A stretch of 64,000 bases of DNA from an uncultured Gemmatimonadota bacterium (GTDB taxonomy: Bacteria; Gemmatimonadota; Gemmatimonadetes; Gemmatimonadales; Gemmatimonadaceae): contig CADEFN010000002.1 of the NCBI GenBank assembly GCA_902826615.1, positions 677,344 to 741,343 of the forward strand. The letters are read 5' to 3'. Under the pieces are notes generated by a model, which had not been told where the DNA came from, made no database searches, and worked only from the letters and a program-made list of their open reading frames with translations. Positions 52,438 through 60,463 of this stretch are shown in pieces (within the stretch, counting starts at the first letter, position 1; the number at the start of each line of letters is the position of its first letter). The position numbers and the translations under genes are program-made.

Positions 52438-52466
52438 ATTGTATACAATACGGAAGAGCCCCACAA
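52438..52466 (-). promoter_or_regulatory. Promoter with overlapping palindromic operator, S12/M23 genes
   Basis: The perfect 12-bp palindrome ATTGTATACAAT (52438-52449) lies 38 bp upstream of the S12 ATG. On the minus strand it contains TACAAT, a good -10 box, with TTGTGG 17 bp upstream (52466-52461) as a weak -35. A dimeric repressor, perhaps of GntR or MarR type, could bind the palindrome and block transcription. No regulator gene is adjacent. Confidence 0.45.
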
Positions 52467-52683
52467 GCGGTTTCTGACCGCCTGGGCCTGGTGCCGACAC
52501 CGACATCTCCACACCGGTGCCATGCAGGCCACGGATAGCCGCCGGTGACTGAGTCTCCTCGTCATCCACGGGGGGAACGAATACGGGGCGTCACCCCTTG
52601 AGACTTCGAACGCCGGACCTTGTACTATGATGATCACTTGCCCACTGCGGTTGCCGCAGTACGGGCACCTCCACACTGCTGAA

Positions 52684-52947
52684 ATGCCCATCACAATTCG
52701 TATCAGAGACAACGGCCCCTTCGTCATTTCCGCCGACGAAGCGTCCCAGGTTCGCCTCGAAGACTCGGCCGGAAACGAGATCCTGCCCACACCGGGCAAG
52801 AACATCTCGCTCTGCCGGTGCGGGCAGTCCCAGAAAAGGCCGTTCTGCGACGGTACGCACAAAACGTGTGGCTTCGAGAGCGCCGCGGCGTCTTTTGCCA
52901 ACCCGGGCGCGACTCCCCCCACACCACCGGGCGCACCCACCGCGTGA
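52684..52947 (+). CDS. CDGSH-type iron-sulfur protein
   Basis: This is an 87-residue protein with the complete CDGSH [2Fe-2S] motif: Cys44 and Cys46 (LCRCGQS), Cys55 and His59 (FCDGTH). ATG 52684 is chosen; the frame continues upstream 19 codons without a better start. The C-terminal 20 residues are Pro/Ala-rich. There is no membrane segment, so it is a soluble bacterial form. CDGSH proteins carry labile 2Fe-2S clusters in redox or cluster transfer. It is followed after 7 bp by the SDR gene and then, with overlap, by the DapA-family gene, so it may serve that small pathway. Confidence 0.88.
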   Translation: MPITIRIRDNGPFVISADEASQVRLEDSAGNEILPTPGKNISLCRCGQSQKRPFCDGTHKTCGFESAAASFANPGATPPTPPGAPTA

Positions 52948-52954
52948 CCCCCTG

Positions 52955-53980
52955 GTGAGCGGCCCGCGTGATCTCGCCGAGCTCGAAGACCGACTGAGCG
53001 AGCCGTCGCCCGGTGCGGTGGCGGCTCTCGCTGCGCACCCGGGAGACGTAGTTGTTCTTGGCGCGGGGGGCAAAATGGGACCATCACTCGCCGTGATGGC
53101 CAGGCGCGCGGCGGATCTTGCTGGAACTGCTCGCCGCGTGATGGCGGTTTCGCGATTCACTGATCGAACCGTCGCCGAATTCCTGCTCGCGCGTGGTGTG
53201 GAGGTGCACCCGACGGATCTGGCCGATCCCCACGTGTACCAGGCGCTTCCCGACGCGCCGAACGTGGTATTCATGGCCGGACAGAAGTTCGGCACGCAGG
53301 GTCAGCCATCACGCACCTGGTACACCAACACCGTGGTGCCGGCCCTTGCTGCATCGCGGTACCGCGAATCGCGAATCGTGGCATTCTCCACCGGCAACGT
53401 GTATCCGCTGGTTCCGGTAAACTCTGGTGGAAGCACTGAAGGCGACACCCCCGCGCCCATCGGAGAGTACGCGCAGTCATGTCTCGGGCGGGAACGGGTC
53501 TTCGAGTACGCCGCCGACGCCTGGGGCACCCAGGTCTCGATCATCCGACTCAACTACGCTGTCGACCTGCGGTACGGTGTGCTGGTGGACATCGCCAGGC
53601 GGGTGATGACCGGCCAGCCCGTGGACCTGCGGATGGGGTGGGTGAACTGCATCTGGCAGGGCGACGCCAACGCCATGGCCCTTGCCGCATTTGGTGCCGC
53701 CAGCACACCACCGCTCACCCTCAACCTCACCGGGTCCGAGACGCTGTCCGTGCGCGACGTTGCGCTGGCGTTTGGCAGATATTTCGCGCGCGAGGTCGTG
53801 TTCAGTGGGAACGAACTTCCGGATGCGCTGCTGAGCAACACCACCCGCATGCAGCAGCTGTTCGGCCGGCCCCGGGTCGACGCGGAGACGCTGATGCGCT
53901 GGGTGGCCGAGTGGGTTGGAGCGGGTGGCACCACCAGCGGCAAACCTACACACTTCGAGCAGCGGGAGGGCACGTTCTGA
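52955..53980 (+). CDS. NAD(P)-dependent epimerase/dehydratase-like SDR, catalytic Lys replaced
   Basis: This is a 341-residue extended short-chain dehydrogenase starting at GTG 52955, 7 bp after the CDGSH gene. The nucleotide-binding motif VVVLGAGGKMGPSL (32-45), FSTGNVYPL (145-152) and RLNYAVDLRYG are those of NAD-dependent epimerase/dehydratases. The usual YxxxK is YAQSC (Tyr172 to Cys176), so the catalytic lysine is missing and the reaction may differ from epimerisation. It overlaps the DapA-family gene by four bases. The pair resembles two-gene sets annotated as NAD-dependent epimerase plus dihydrodipicolinate synthase family protein, probably for a sugar-acid or keto-acid pathway. Confidence 0.8.
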   Translation: MSGPRDLAELEDRLSEPSPGAVAALAAHPGDVVVLGAGGKMGPSLAVMARRAADLAGTARRVMAVSRFTDRTVAEFLLARGVEVHPTDLADPHVYQALPDAPNVVFMAGQKFGTQGQPSRTWYTNTVVPALAASRYRESRIVAFSTGNVYPLVPVNSGGSTEGDTPAPIGEYAQSCLGRERVFEYAADAWGTQVSIIRLNYAVDLRYGVLVDIARRVMTGQPVDLRMGWVNCIWQGDANAMALAAFGAASTPPLTLNLTGSETLSVRDVALAFGRYFAREVVFSGNELPDALLSNTTRMQQLFGRPRVDAETLMRWVAEWVGAGGTTSGKPTHFEQREGTF

Positions 53981-55011
53981 CTCTTCGGCAACATCTCCTG
54001 CAGGGGCAGGTCATTCCGGCGCACCCGTTGGCCCTGACCCCGCGGCGCACCATCGACGAGCGGCGACAGCGCGCCTTGACGCGGTATTACATCGACGCGG
54101 GGGCTGGTGGCCTCGCCGTCGGGGTACACACCACGCAGTTTGCCATTCGCGAACATGGCATGTTGCGGCCGGTGCTCGAACTGGCACGCGACACAACACG
54201 GGCATGGAGGGGCGAGCGCGACGTGGCCCTGATTGCGGGCGTGGTGGGTGAGACGTCGCAGGCCGTGGACGAAGCGGAGCTGGCGCGTCTCCTTGGTTAC
54301 GACGCGGTCCTGCTGAGCCTGGCCGCCCTGCGTGACGCGCCCCTTGCGGCGCTCATGCGTCACTGCCGACACGTGGCTGAAGTGATGCCGGTGGTGGGCT
54401 TTTACCTGCAGCCGGCGGTTGGTGGACGCCTGCTTGATCACGCCTTCTGGCGCGAGTTTGCCGAGATCCCCAATGTGGTGGCCATCAAGATCGCACCGTT
54501 CAACAGGTACCAGACGCTGGATGTGGTGCGCGCGGTGGTGGAGTCAGGGCGCGAGGACATCGCACTCTACACGGGCAATGATGACAACATCGTGGCGGAT
54601 CTCCTCACACCCTTCCGCTTTGAGTGTGGGGGCCGTGTGGTGGAGCGCCGGATCGTGGGCGGGCTGCTCGGTCAGTGGGCGGTGTGGACACACGAGGCCG
54701 TGCGGCTTCTCGACTCCGTGAGGGACGCTGGCTCGTCACCCCTCGAGCCGGAATGGCTCACCCGCGCCGCCGCCCTCACCGACGCCAACGCCGCGGTATT
54801 CGATGCCGCGAATGGTTTTGCCGGATGTATCGCCGGTATCCACGAGGTGCTGAGGCGACAAGGTCTGCTCGCGGGCACATGGTGTCTGGATGTGCATGAA
54901 AAACTCTCGCCTGGGCAGGAACGAGAGCTCGATCGAGTGACGCGGGCATACCCATGGCTCACTGACGACGACTTTGTCGCAGAAGGCATGTCACGCTGGC
55001 TCGCTGACTAA
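53977..55011 (+). CDS. Dihydrodipicolinate synthase/N-acetylneuraminate lyase-family protein
   Basis: This is a class I aldolase-type lyase of the DapA/NanA family. The Schiff-base Lys171 is in VVAIKIAPF and the partner Tyr143 in VVGFYLQPA. The TIM-barrel start reads TPRRTIDERR. It is not a true DapA, because the GTTGE-type motif near residue 45 reads AVGVHTTQF instead. The most likely start is CTG 53977, overlapping the TGA of the SDR gene as CTGA, which gives 344 residues. No ATG, GTG or TTG lies near the right place; an in-frame TTG at 54028 would remove the first beta-strand. The gene is coupled with the SDR and CDGSH genes. Confidence 0.8.
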   Translation: MTLRQHLLQGQVIPAHPLALTPRRTIDERRQRALTRYYIDAGAGGLAVGVHTTQFAIREHGMLRPVLELARDTTRAWRGERDVALIAGVVGETSQAVDEAELARLLGYDAVLLSLAALRDAPLAALMRHCRHVAEVMPVVGFYLQPAVGGRLLDHAFWREFAEIPNVVAIKIAPFNRYQTLDVVRAVVESGREDIALYTGNDDNIVADLLTPFRFECGGRVVERRIVGGLLGQWAVWTHEAVRLLDSVRDAGSSPLEPEWLTRAAALTDANAAVFDAANGFAGCIAGIHEVLRRQGLLAGTWCLDVHEKLSPGQERELDRVTRAYPWLTDDDFVAEGMSRWLAD

Positions 55012-55094
55012 CCGCTCACTGCAGCACTACTTCCCGCCGAGCCATGGCCCGACGAGAAGAAGCGACGGTCAGTCGGACTGCGTGGAAGTCCGCA

Positions 55095-55562
55095 TCAGCG
55101 GACGCTGCACTCCGCCCCACCGGTGGCGACCACCATTCCGCTGGCGCTGACCAACTCGGCGGTGACGTCCGCACCCCCGCTGTTGATGCCGATGAAGCCC
55201 GCCGCAATCGGCGTGGCCCCTGCCGCGATGTCCCTGGGGTTGCTGTCGAAATCGAAGTCGACCTCGTCACCGACGCCCTGACGAGCCGGTGCAGCGGCGG
55301 TGCGACCACCCGAAGCCACACGGGCGCTCCACATCGCGTTGAGCGGTGCAAGGTTGTTCCCGTCGACCGAAATCTTGGAGCGGCGACCCACGCGCAGTTC
55401 GCATTTCACTCGCAGCGCGATGGCCGTTGTGCTGACCGAACCGCCGCCATTCGAGCCGAGAAGTGCACCCTCGGGAGCGAGGGCCCCGCTGGAGTCTGCA
55501 CCGCCACACGCTGTGACAATGCCGGTGATTGTAACGAGAGACAGCCTTGAGAGGGAACGCAT
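55095..55562 (-). CDS. Small lipoprotein of unknown function
   Basis: This is a 155-residue lipoprotein with signal and lipobox IVTAC (Cys19). The mature part starts with a Gly/Ser-rich stretch. It continues as a beta-rich domain with two cysteines, CELRVGRRSKISVDG and GGAECSVR at the very end, possibly disulfide-linked. I do not recognise it. Its composition fits a soluble cell-surface domain. It is convergent with the DapA-family gene. A TTGCCT/AGGCAA hairpin (55587-55605) lies just upstream of the ATG, in the leader or promoter region. Confidence 0.6.
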   Translation of the reverse strand: MRSLSRLSLVTITGIVTACGGADSSGALAPEGALLGSNGGGSVSTTAIALRVKCELRVGRRSKISVDGNNLAPLNAMWSARVASGGRTAAAPARQGVGDEVDFDFDSNPRDIAAGATPIAAGFIGINSGGADVTAELVSASGMVVATGGAECSVR

Positions 55563-55775
55563 GCAGTAGCTCCGTGTGATGAAGGGTTGCCTACTGACAA
55601 GGCAAGCAGCGTTCCCTGTGGCACCGGAATCTCAAGTCCTTCTGCAGCAAGCGCTTACGTTAGGCACTTTGTCTGCCCCTGCATCGTAGCGTTCCGCCTG
55701 ATGCAACACCGCGTGCCGGGCCCTTCCTTGGAGGGCATTGGCAAAATGGTGACGCACGTCGCGCGAGGGGTGGAC

Positions 55776-56735
55776 TCAGCGCGGTGGAGTGAGGTCGGGT
55801 GCACCTGTGCCCACCACCTGTGTAACACTCGTCGCGTCGAGAAACTCGCGACGGAGTATGCGCTGACCTTCCGTCGAGTAGAGATATCGAACAAACGCCT
55901 GTCCGTCGGTTGCACGCGCCGCTTTGATGGGGACGCTGACGCCATAGGTGATGGGTGCGCCAGAAATCTCGATGGTGTCTCCCGGAGCGCCACCACGTAC
56001 GCGGGCTTTGGCGGTGGCGTATGTCGCCGCCTCTGTTGCCGCGCCGAGGTCGATAGCCGAGGGAAGTGTGTCGAAAGGGAGCCGTGCCCCGCGAGCACTC
56101 GATTCATACATCCAGGCGTAGTCGAGCTCACCCGCCTGAAGGAGCGCCACCAGCTCCGCCGACTTTGGCCGGATATTGCGTGGCGGACTGCCAGCTTCGA
56201 GCGCCGCAGCCAAACCCGGCACAGTCGTGTGTCGCTCGGCGAGCTGAAAAAGCATCAGGGTGCGATAGCCTGCGGGATCGAGGTCGGGGTCAGAGCGCCC
56301 CGTCTCCACACCTGGCCGGGTGAGTGCCTCCCACCACCGAGTGCCCGCCGTAGCAGCCGAGTCACGCCGTGCCAGTACCATGCGATTACGGGCAAACCGG
56401 GCGTACCATGTCACATGCGCCGGCATCAACAGCTTTGGGAAGACGTCTTCGTCGGCCAGCGCGATGACATCGGGTGTCTGCCCGAGTTCGGTGACGCGTC
56501 GCGCCAGGTCGAGGCTCCCCGCCGGTACGAGGGACGTTTCAATGCCTGTGGCGACCCGGAACGAGTCGAGGGCGGCGCCTAACGGGCGCGCCAGGCTGCC
56601 GGCGGCAAACACCACCAGGGGCTGCTCCTGCTCGCGCGCTGGCGCACAGGCGTGGAGCAGCATCGCCGACAGAAGGAAGCCCGCCCATGGTGTCCGATAT
56701 AGAAAGCGGCGCGCAGGCTGTTGCCTGCGCGCCAC
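55776..56735 (-). CDS. WtpA/ModA-like periplasmic oxyanion-binding lipoprotein
   Basis: This is a solute-binding protein of the tungstate/molybdate type. The segments VFAAGSLARPLG, SLVPAGSLDLARRV, DVIALADEDVFPKL and WYARFARNRMVLA follow the order of WtpA. A lipobox is seen in MLLHACAP. GTG 56735, 23 bp after the upstream stop, is the likely start (319 residues); upstream codons in the frame overlap the SPFH gene. Oddly no ABC permease or ATPase gene is nearby. It is instead the last gene of a set with an SPFH protein and a zinc-ribbon membrane protein, so its partner transporter is either elsewhere or absent. CGTTAGG at 56578 encodes Leu-Gly. Confidence 0.75.
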   Translation of the reverse strand: MARRQQPARRFLYRTPWAGFLLSAMLLHACAPAREQEQPLVVFAAGSLARPLGAALDSFRVATGIETSLVPAGSLDLARRVTELGQTPDVIALADEDVFPKLLMPAHVTWYARFARNRMVLARRDSAATAGTRWWEALTRPGVETGRSDPDLDPAGYRTLMLFQLAERHTTVPGLAAALEAGSPPRNIRPKSAELVALLQAGELDYAWMYESSARGARLPFDTLPSAIDLGAATEAATYATAKARVRGGAPGDTIEISGAPITYGVSVPIKAARATDGQAFVRYLYSTEGQRILRREFLDATSVTQVVGTGAPDLTPPR

Positions 56736-56758
56736 CTGGTTCTGCTCTGCTGCGCCCG

Positions 56759-57688
56759 TCACTTCGGCGTTGGCAGCTGAATCAGCGGAGTACTCCCACC
56801 CGACACCGTGGGCATGACGCCGTTCCACTTGTCGACCATGCGATACTGCACCAGAGACGGCGTGAGGCTCTCGGCGAGCAACCGGTTGGCCTTGGCTTGC
56901 GCCTCAGCTTCGGCGGTGATGGCCTTGGCACGCCCCGCAGCCTTGATGGAGTCACCACGGGCCTGGAATTCGTTCTTCTGCAACTCGTTCTGCGCCGTCA
57001 GGGCCTGCTGCTGCATGACGTTTTTCACGTTGATCGCGTCGATCACACTCGACGGTGCGCGTGTTTCGTTGATCGTGAACTGCCTGACGAGGATGCCGTA
57101 GAGTGCCAGACGGGATTCGAGGAGCTTTTGCGAGCGTGCCACGACTTCGGCCTTTTTGGGACCGAGAATGTCGGCGATCGGCTCACCACCGACCACTTCC
57201 TGCAGCACCTGGCGGATGGTCTGCTTGACATACCCATGCTGAATCAGGTCGATATCCGAGCGAAATGTTTCGTACAGCTTGGGGACCTTCACAGGATCGA
57301 GCTCGAACGACATGGCGACGTCGAGCGACAGCGGCTGCCCTTCCTGCGAATTGACATTGATCTCGTCGTTGCTGGGTGACCCCTCCGCTTCGTCGCGTGT
57401 GAGCACCAGCGTCTGCATGAACACCGGGTACTCCTCAATGGCGCTCAGCATGGGATTGCGCATGCGGAAGCCGGGACCGAGCGGCTTGGGATCGACCCCA
57501 CCACCGGCCCGATGGATCAGAATGCCCACGTGCCCCGGCTCGACGTACGTGACACACGACGGCATCAGCACCCCAACGACCAGCAGCACCAGCCCCAGGA
57601 GGATCACCTTCCGGATCAGGCCACCACCACCCGCGGACGGCGTGCGACTGCGAATGGAACCGAGGACATCACCTAACGAGTCTGCCAT
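56759..57688 (-). CDS. SPFH/Band 7 (prohibitin-type) membrane protein
   Basis: This is a 309-residue SPFH-domain protein. ATG 57688 has AGGAG at proper spacing and overlaps the end of the upstream zinc-ribbon gene by 16 bp. A hydrophobic anchor at about 27-46 is followed by the SPFH beta-domain (YVEPGHVGILIHRAGG, SLDVAMSFELDPVKVP, QTIRQVLQEVVGG). A long helical coiled coil rich in Ala and Glu (AKAITAEAEAQAKANRLLAESL) follows, as in prohibitin and HflK/C. Such proteins form large rings that organise membrane proteins or restrain FtsH. CGTTAGG at 57672 encodes Leu-Gly at residues 5-6. Confidence 0.88.
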   Translation of the reverse strand: MADSLGDVLGSIRSRTPSAGGGGLIRKVILLGLVLLVVGVLMPSCVTYVEPGHVGILIHRAGGGVDPKPLGPGFRMRNPMLSAIEEYPVFMQTLVLTRDEAEGSPSNDEINVNSQEGQPLSLDVAMSFELDPVKVPKLYETFRSDIDLIQHGYVKQTIRQVLQEVVGGEPIADILGPKKAEVVARSQKLLESRLALYGILVRQFTINETRAPSSVIDAINVKNVMQQQALTAQNELQKNEFQARGDSIKAAGRAKAITAEAEAQAKANRLLAESLTPSLVQYRMVDKWNGVMPTVSGGSTPLIQLPTPK

Positions 57689-57933
57689 ACAGTCTCCTTG
57701 AAACATTGAGGACAGACACGCTCGCCGGACGGCAAGCGGACCATCGTGTCAGCCACCAGCGCCCCGTGAATGGGACAATGGAGCGACACCTCTTCTTCGA
57801 TTGTCTTGCGATTCTTCACTTCCTTCATCCGGCGTCCCAGTGGGGTGAACGTCGTGAGCAGGAAGAACAAAAGGGCACCAGCTGCCGCAACCAGTGCGAC
57901 AAAGAGGAGCCCTTCCATGATGATGGCGATCAT
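57673..57933 (-). CDS. Small membrane protein with C-terminal zinc ribbon
   Basis: This is an 86-residue protein. One N-terminal membrane segment (about 7-28) is followed by a basic stretch (RRMKEVKNRKTIEEE). A four-ligand zinc ribbon comes last: CPIH at about 53-56 and CPQC at about 74-77. It may start at 57933 or at the second Met (57918). Its end overlaps the SPFH gene start by 16 bp, so translation is coupled and the two proteins probably work together in the membrane. No family name is known to me. Confidence 0.7.
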   Translation of the reverse strand: MIAIIMEGLLFVALVAAAGALLFFLLTTFTPLGRRMKEVKNRKTIEEEVSLHCPIHGALVADTMVRLPSGERVCPQCFKETVWQTR

Positions 57934-58016
57934 TGTTGTGCCCAGCCCTACGCCACGGCTGTCGTTGAGGTTTCAGGAACACCGGAACTTAAAGACCGGC
58001 AGTGTGTTGCGCGATT

Positions 58017-58901
58017 TCAGCGATCGAGCGCCACCCGAAGCGCTCCCGGCAGGTCAGGATACTCGAACCGGAATCCTGCCTTTTCGAGTGCGGCCGGCCG
58101 GACACGCTGACCGCCGATGACCGTTGCCACGCCCATCTCGCCGTAGAGCAACCGGATGGCAAACTCGGGCACCGGCGCTATGGCCGGGCGATGAAGTGCG
58201 GCCCCCAGGGCGGCCGTAAAGTCGGCGTTGGTCACCGGGTTGGGGGCCACCAGGTTCACCGGACCCGCGAGCGTGTGCGTGTCGATCATGAAGGTGAACG
58301 CCCGCAGCACGTCGGCGCGGGAGATCCAGCTCATCCATTGCCTGCCACTCCCGATCTTCCCGCCCACACCTAACGAGAATATCGGGACCATCTTGGCGAG
58401 TGCCCCACCGGAGCGATGCAGCACGATCCCCAACCGGGGATGAACCACCCGAATTCCAGCGTCACGTGCCGGATCCGCTGCACCTTCCCATGCCGCGGCC
58501 ACATCGCCCAGAAAATCAGTCGCCCGGGTGGCCGATTCGTCGAGCACCTGGTCGCCGCGATCTCCGTAGACGCCGACGCCGGACATACTCACCAGCACGG
58601 CGGGTTTGGGACTGAGCGAGGCCATGGTGCGGGCAATCAGCGACGTGCCCTGCACGCGCGACTCGCGGATGGCGCGCTTCGACGATTCTGTCCAGCGCTG
58701 CGCGATGGGTTCGCCCGCGAGATGAATGACGGCCTCCACACCTGCGAGCCTGGAGGCGTCGATCGCCCCGGTCGCGGGTGACCACGACACCGTGGCGTCA
58801 GGCCCTCGACCGATTGTCAGCACGTCGTGGCCGGCGGCGCGCAGGGTAGCCACCAGTGGCCGCCCAATAAAACCTGAAGCTCCTGTGATTGCGATTCGCA
58901 T
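58017..58901 (-). CDS. TIGR01777-family NAD(P)-dependent epimerase (YfcH-like)
   Basis: This is a 294-residue extended SDR protein of the TIGR01777 (YfcH/SulA-like) family. The start MRIAITGASGFIGRPLV gives the dinucleotide site at 5-15. Diagnostic segments are VIHLAGEPI, RWTESSKRAIRESRV, SMSGVGVYGDRGD, LGVGGKIGSGRQWMSWI and VNLVAPNPVTN. A C-terminal DUF1731-like part (PVPEFAIRLLYGEMG, VRPAALEKAGFRF) completes the usual length. The biochemical role of the family is unsettled. It stands alone on the minus strand. CGTTAGG at 58369 encodes Leu-Gly. Confidence 0.9.
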   Translation of the reverse strand: MRIAITGASGFIGRPLVATLRAAGHDVLTIGRGPDATVSWSPATGAIDASRLAGVEAVIHLAGEPIAQRWTESSKRAIRESRVQGTSLIARTMASLSPKPAVLVSMSGVGVYGDRGDQVLDESATRATDFLGDVAAAWEGAADPARDAGIRVVHPRLGIVLHRSGGALAKMVPIFSLGVGGKIGSGRQWMSWISRADVLRAFTFMIDTHTLAGPVNLVAPNPVTNADFTAALGAALHRPAIAPVPEFAIRLLYGEMGVATVIGGQRVRPAALEKAGFRFEYPDLPGALRVALDR

Positions 58902-59002
58902 CTACAGGAGCTTGATGGAGACCGGTCCGCACCGCCAGTGAGACCGGTGGTCCTCCAGAAAATTGGTTCGTTCCCGCACGTGCGGAAATCGCGCGATATC
59001 GT

Positions 59003-59266
59003 CTACAAATCGCCGCTGTCGAGAATACGGCGTGCCACCTCTCGCACCACCGCGGGCGAACTATAGAAGCCTCGGGCGAGGCGCCTGCGATACTCGGCGA
59101 CCTGGTCGGCATCCAGCCGTCCCGGCCCACAGTCGGCCAACGGAGCCTTGGGTCGGCCCATGGGCTTGTTCTTTGGCGCCGTTTCCGGAATGACAATCAT
59201 CGGAGGAAACGGGGTTTCCTGGCGCAACTGCAAATCGGTCAAGTCGAGGGGTCGTCGCTCGCTCAC
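59003..59266 (-). CDS. FlgM-like anti-sigma-28 candidate
   Basis: This is an 87-residue protein started at GTG 59266, with GGAG six bases upstream. The N-terminal half is Pro-rich and probably disordered. The C-terminal half (LDADQVAEYRRRLARG, then FYSSPAVVREVARRIL) resembles the sigma-binding helices of FlgM. The gene is divergent from a FliA-type sigma factor 342 bp away, the partner FlgM would bind. No flagellar structural gene lies in the window. The family call rests on pattern and context rather than a diagnostic motif, so it is tentative. Confidence 0.45.
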   Translation of the reverse strand: MSERRPLDLTDLQLRQETPFPPMIVIPETAPKNKPMGRPKAPLADCGPGRLDADQVAEYRRRLARGFYSSPAVVREVARRILDSGDL

Positions 59267-59607
59267 GGAAGCTCCAATCGTATGAGACGCTTACACGCGA
59301 GGGTATCGGCATGCCTCGCCAATTCTTGAGCCCTCCGTGACGAAAATCGCGTTTTCTGCCCGGTAAGAGGTGCCTGTGTCGGCAATATCTACCGGGAGCG
59401 GCGACCGGCTGGAGGCCGTGTTTGCCCCTAAAATGTGCCAGGCAGATGTCATGTATCCGCTTGTGTATCAAGAGCTTACGGCTTCTTCATCGCCTCTGCC
59501 GCAGTCGCCGCGTTCGTTGGGAACGGGCGTTGCCTTTGTGAGTGGCGCGACGCCGAACCAGAGCCTCTGGATTGCGCGCCGCGTGAACCCGATCAGGAAC
59601 GGACTCC
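59267..59607. promoter_or_regulatory. Divergent intergenic region (341 bp) with structured element, fliA-like/flgM-like
   Basis: No gene is supported. It holds an inverted repeat CCCGGTA (59359-59365)/TACCGGG (59390-59396) enclosing TGCC/GGCA (59371-59374 with 59381-59384), and GAAAA/TTTTC just to its left (59342-59356). TAAG followed 13 bp later by GGCAATAT, within this element, is a weak match to a sigma-28 promoter, with spacing shorter than normal. A CTTG/CAAG hairpin lies near 59460. These are candidate promoter or leader structures for either gene. Confidence 0.4.
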
Positions 59608-60360
59608 ATGGGCAACGCGATGGCACTTCACCCGACAAATGCTGCGCTCGACAACCGGCAACGGTTGCTCGGCGAGCACATCGGACTCGTCTACCATGTC
59701 GCGCGGCAGTTATGCCGAGCGAAGCAGATGGAAGTAGAGCTCGATGAGCTGGTCAGCGCAGGGACAATCGGGTTGATCGAAGCCTTCAACAACTTCGATT
59801 CCTCGCGTGGCCTCGCCTTCTCCACCTTCGCCGCCCCACGCATTCGCGGCGCCATGCTGGATGAGCTTCGACGCCAGGATCATGTGCCTCGCTCGGTTCG
59901 TCGACGGGCACGTGACCTTCACTCCGCGACGGAAACGCTGACGCGTTCGTTGGGTCAGACACCCGACCAGAACCAGCTCGCCTCTGCCATGGGGATCGAC
60001 CTCCCCACGCTATTCCGATGGCAGTCTGAAACCGACGCCGGGCGTTTCATTCCCTTGGAGCGCACCACTGAAGGCACGCCGAGCGGCTCCCGTATCCCGA
60101 TGGAGCATTTGATCGCGGCCGAGGATGACGATGTGGAAGACCGGATTACGCACTCGCAGGAGGTTGAACACCTCCGCGAAGCGCTGATGGATCTGCCGGA
60201 GCAGGAGCGCAATGTGCTTTCGCTCTACTACTTCGAAGAGCTCAAGCTTGCCGAGATCGCGGAAATTCTTGGTGTCAGCGAGTCGCGTGTGTCGCAGATC
60301 CGGGCGAAAGCAGTGAGCCGACTGCGGGTGACCCTGCGGTCTTTGCGCGAGGCATGCTGA
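59608..60360 (+). CDS. fliA: RNA polymerase sigma factor, FliA/sigma-28 type
   Basis: This is a 250-residue sigma factor with regions 2, 3 and 4 and no region 1, as in FliA/WhiG. Region 2 reads HIGLVYHVARQLCR, DELVSAGTIGLIEAFNNFD and AFSTFAAPRIRGAMLDELR. This matches FliA, where the promoter-melting part usually ends in DxLR(xxD)W; here it is DELRRQDHVPRSVR. Region 3 is LHSATETLTRSLGQTP. Region 4 has LPEQERNVLSLYYFEEL and the helix-turn-helix EIAEILGVSESRVSQIR. It would direct motility or late-stage gene transcription. ATG 59620 is a possible alternative start. A FlgM-like gene is divergent and a histidine-kinase-like gene convergent. Confidence 0.85.
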   Translation: MGNAMALHPTNAALDNRQRLLGEHIGLVYHVARQLCRAKQMEVELDELVSAGTIGLIEAFNNFDSSRGLAFSTFAAPRIRGAMLDELRRQDHVPRSVRRRARDLHSATETLTRSLGQTPDQNQLASAMGIDLPTLFRWQSETDAGRFIPLERTTEGTPSGSRIPMEHLIAAEDDDVEDRITHSQEVEHLREALMDLPEQERNVLSLYYFEELKLAEIAEILGVSESRVSQIRAKAVSRLRVTLRSLREAC

Positions 60361-60424
60361 ACGGTCTCGGCTGAGCGACACCGAACCCCGGGTCAGTGGT
60401 CGCCGCGGCCCCCTCGTTCGGAGC

Positions 60425-60438
60425 GCGTGGCACCACGC
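60425..60438. terminator. Short hairpin between convergent fliA-like and kinase-like genes
   Basis: A GCGTGG-CA-CCACGC inverted repeat of 6 bp with a two-base spacer lies in the middle of the 103-bp convergent gap. There is no U-tract on either side, so it is at best a weak, bidirectional terminator or pause. Confidence 0.3.
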
Positions 60439-60463
60439 CTGCCCGCCTGCTTTAACGCCTCAG

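Noticed and set aside
52401-53087. N-terminal extension of the membrane-tethered S12 gene by 229 codons
   Set aside because: It runs antisense through the CDGSH and SDR genes and precedes a perfect signal peptide at 52400.
53479-53976. Upstream extension of the DapA-family gene inside the SDR gene
   Set aside because: The residues are a frame-shifted reading of the SDR gene, with no homology to lyase N termini.
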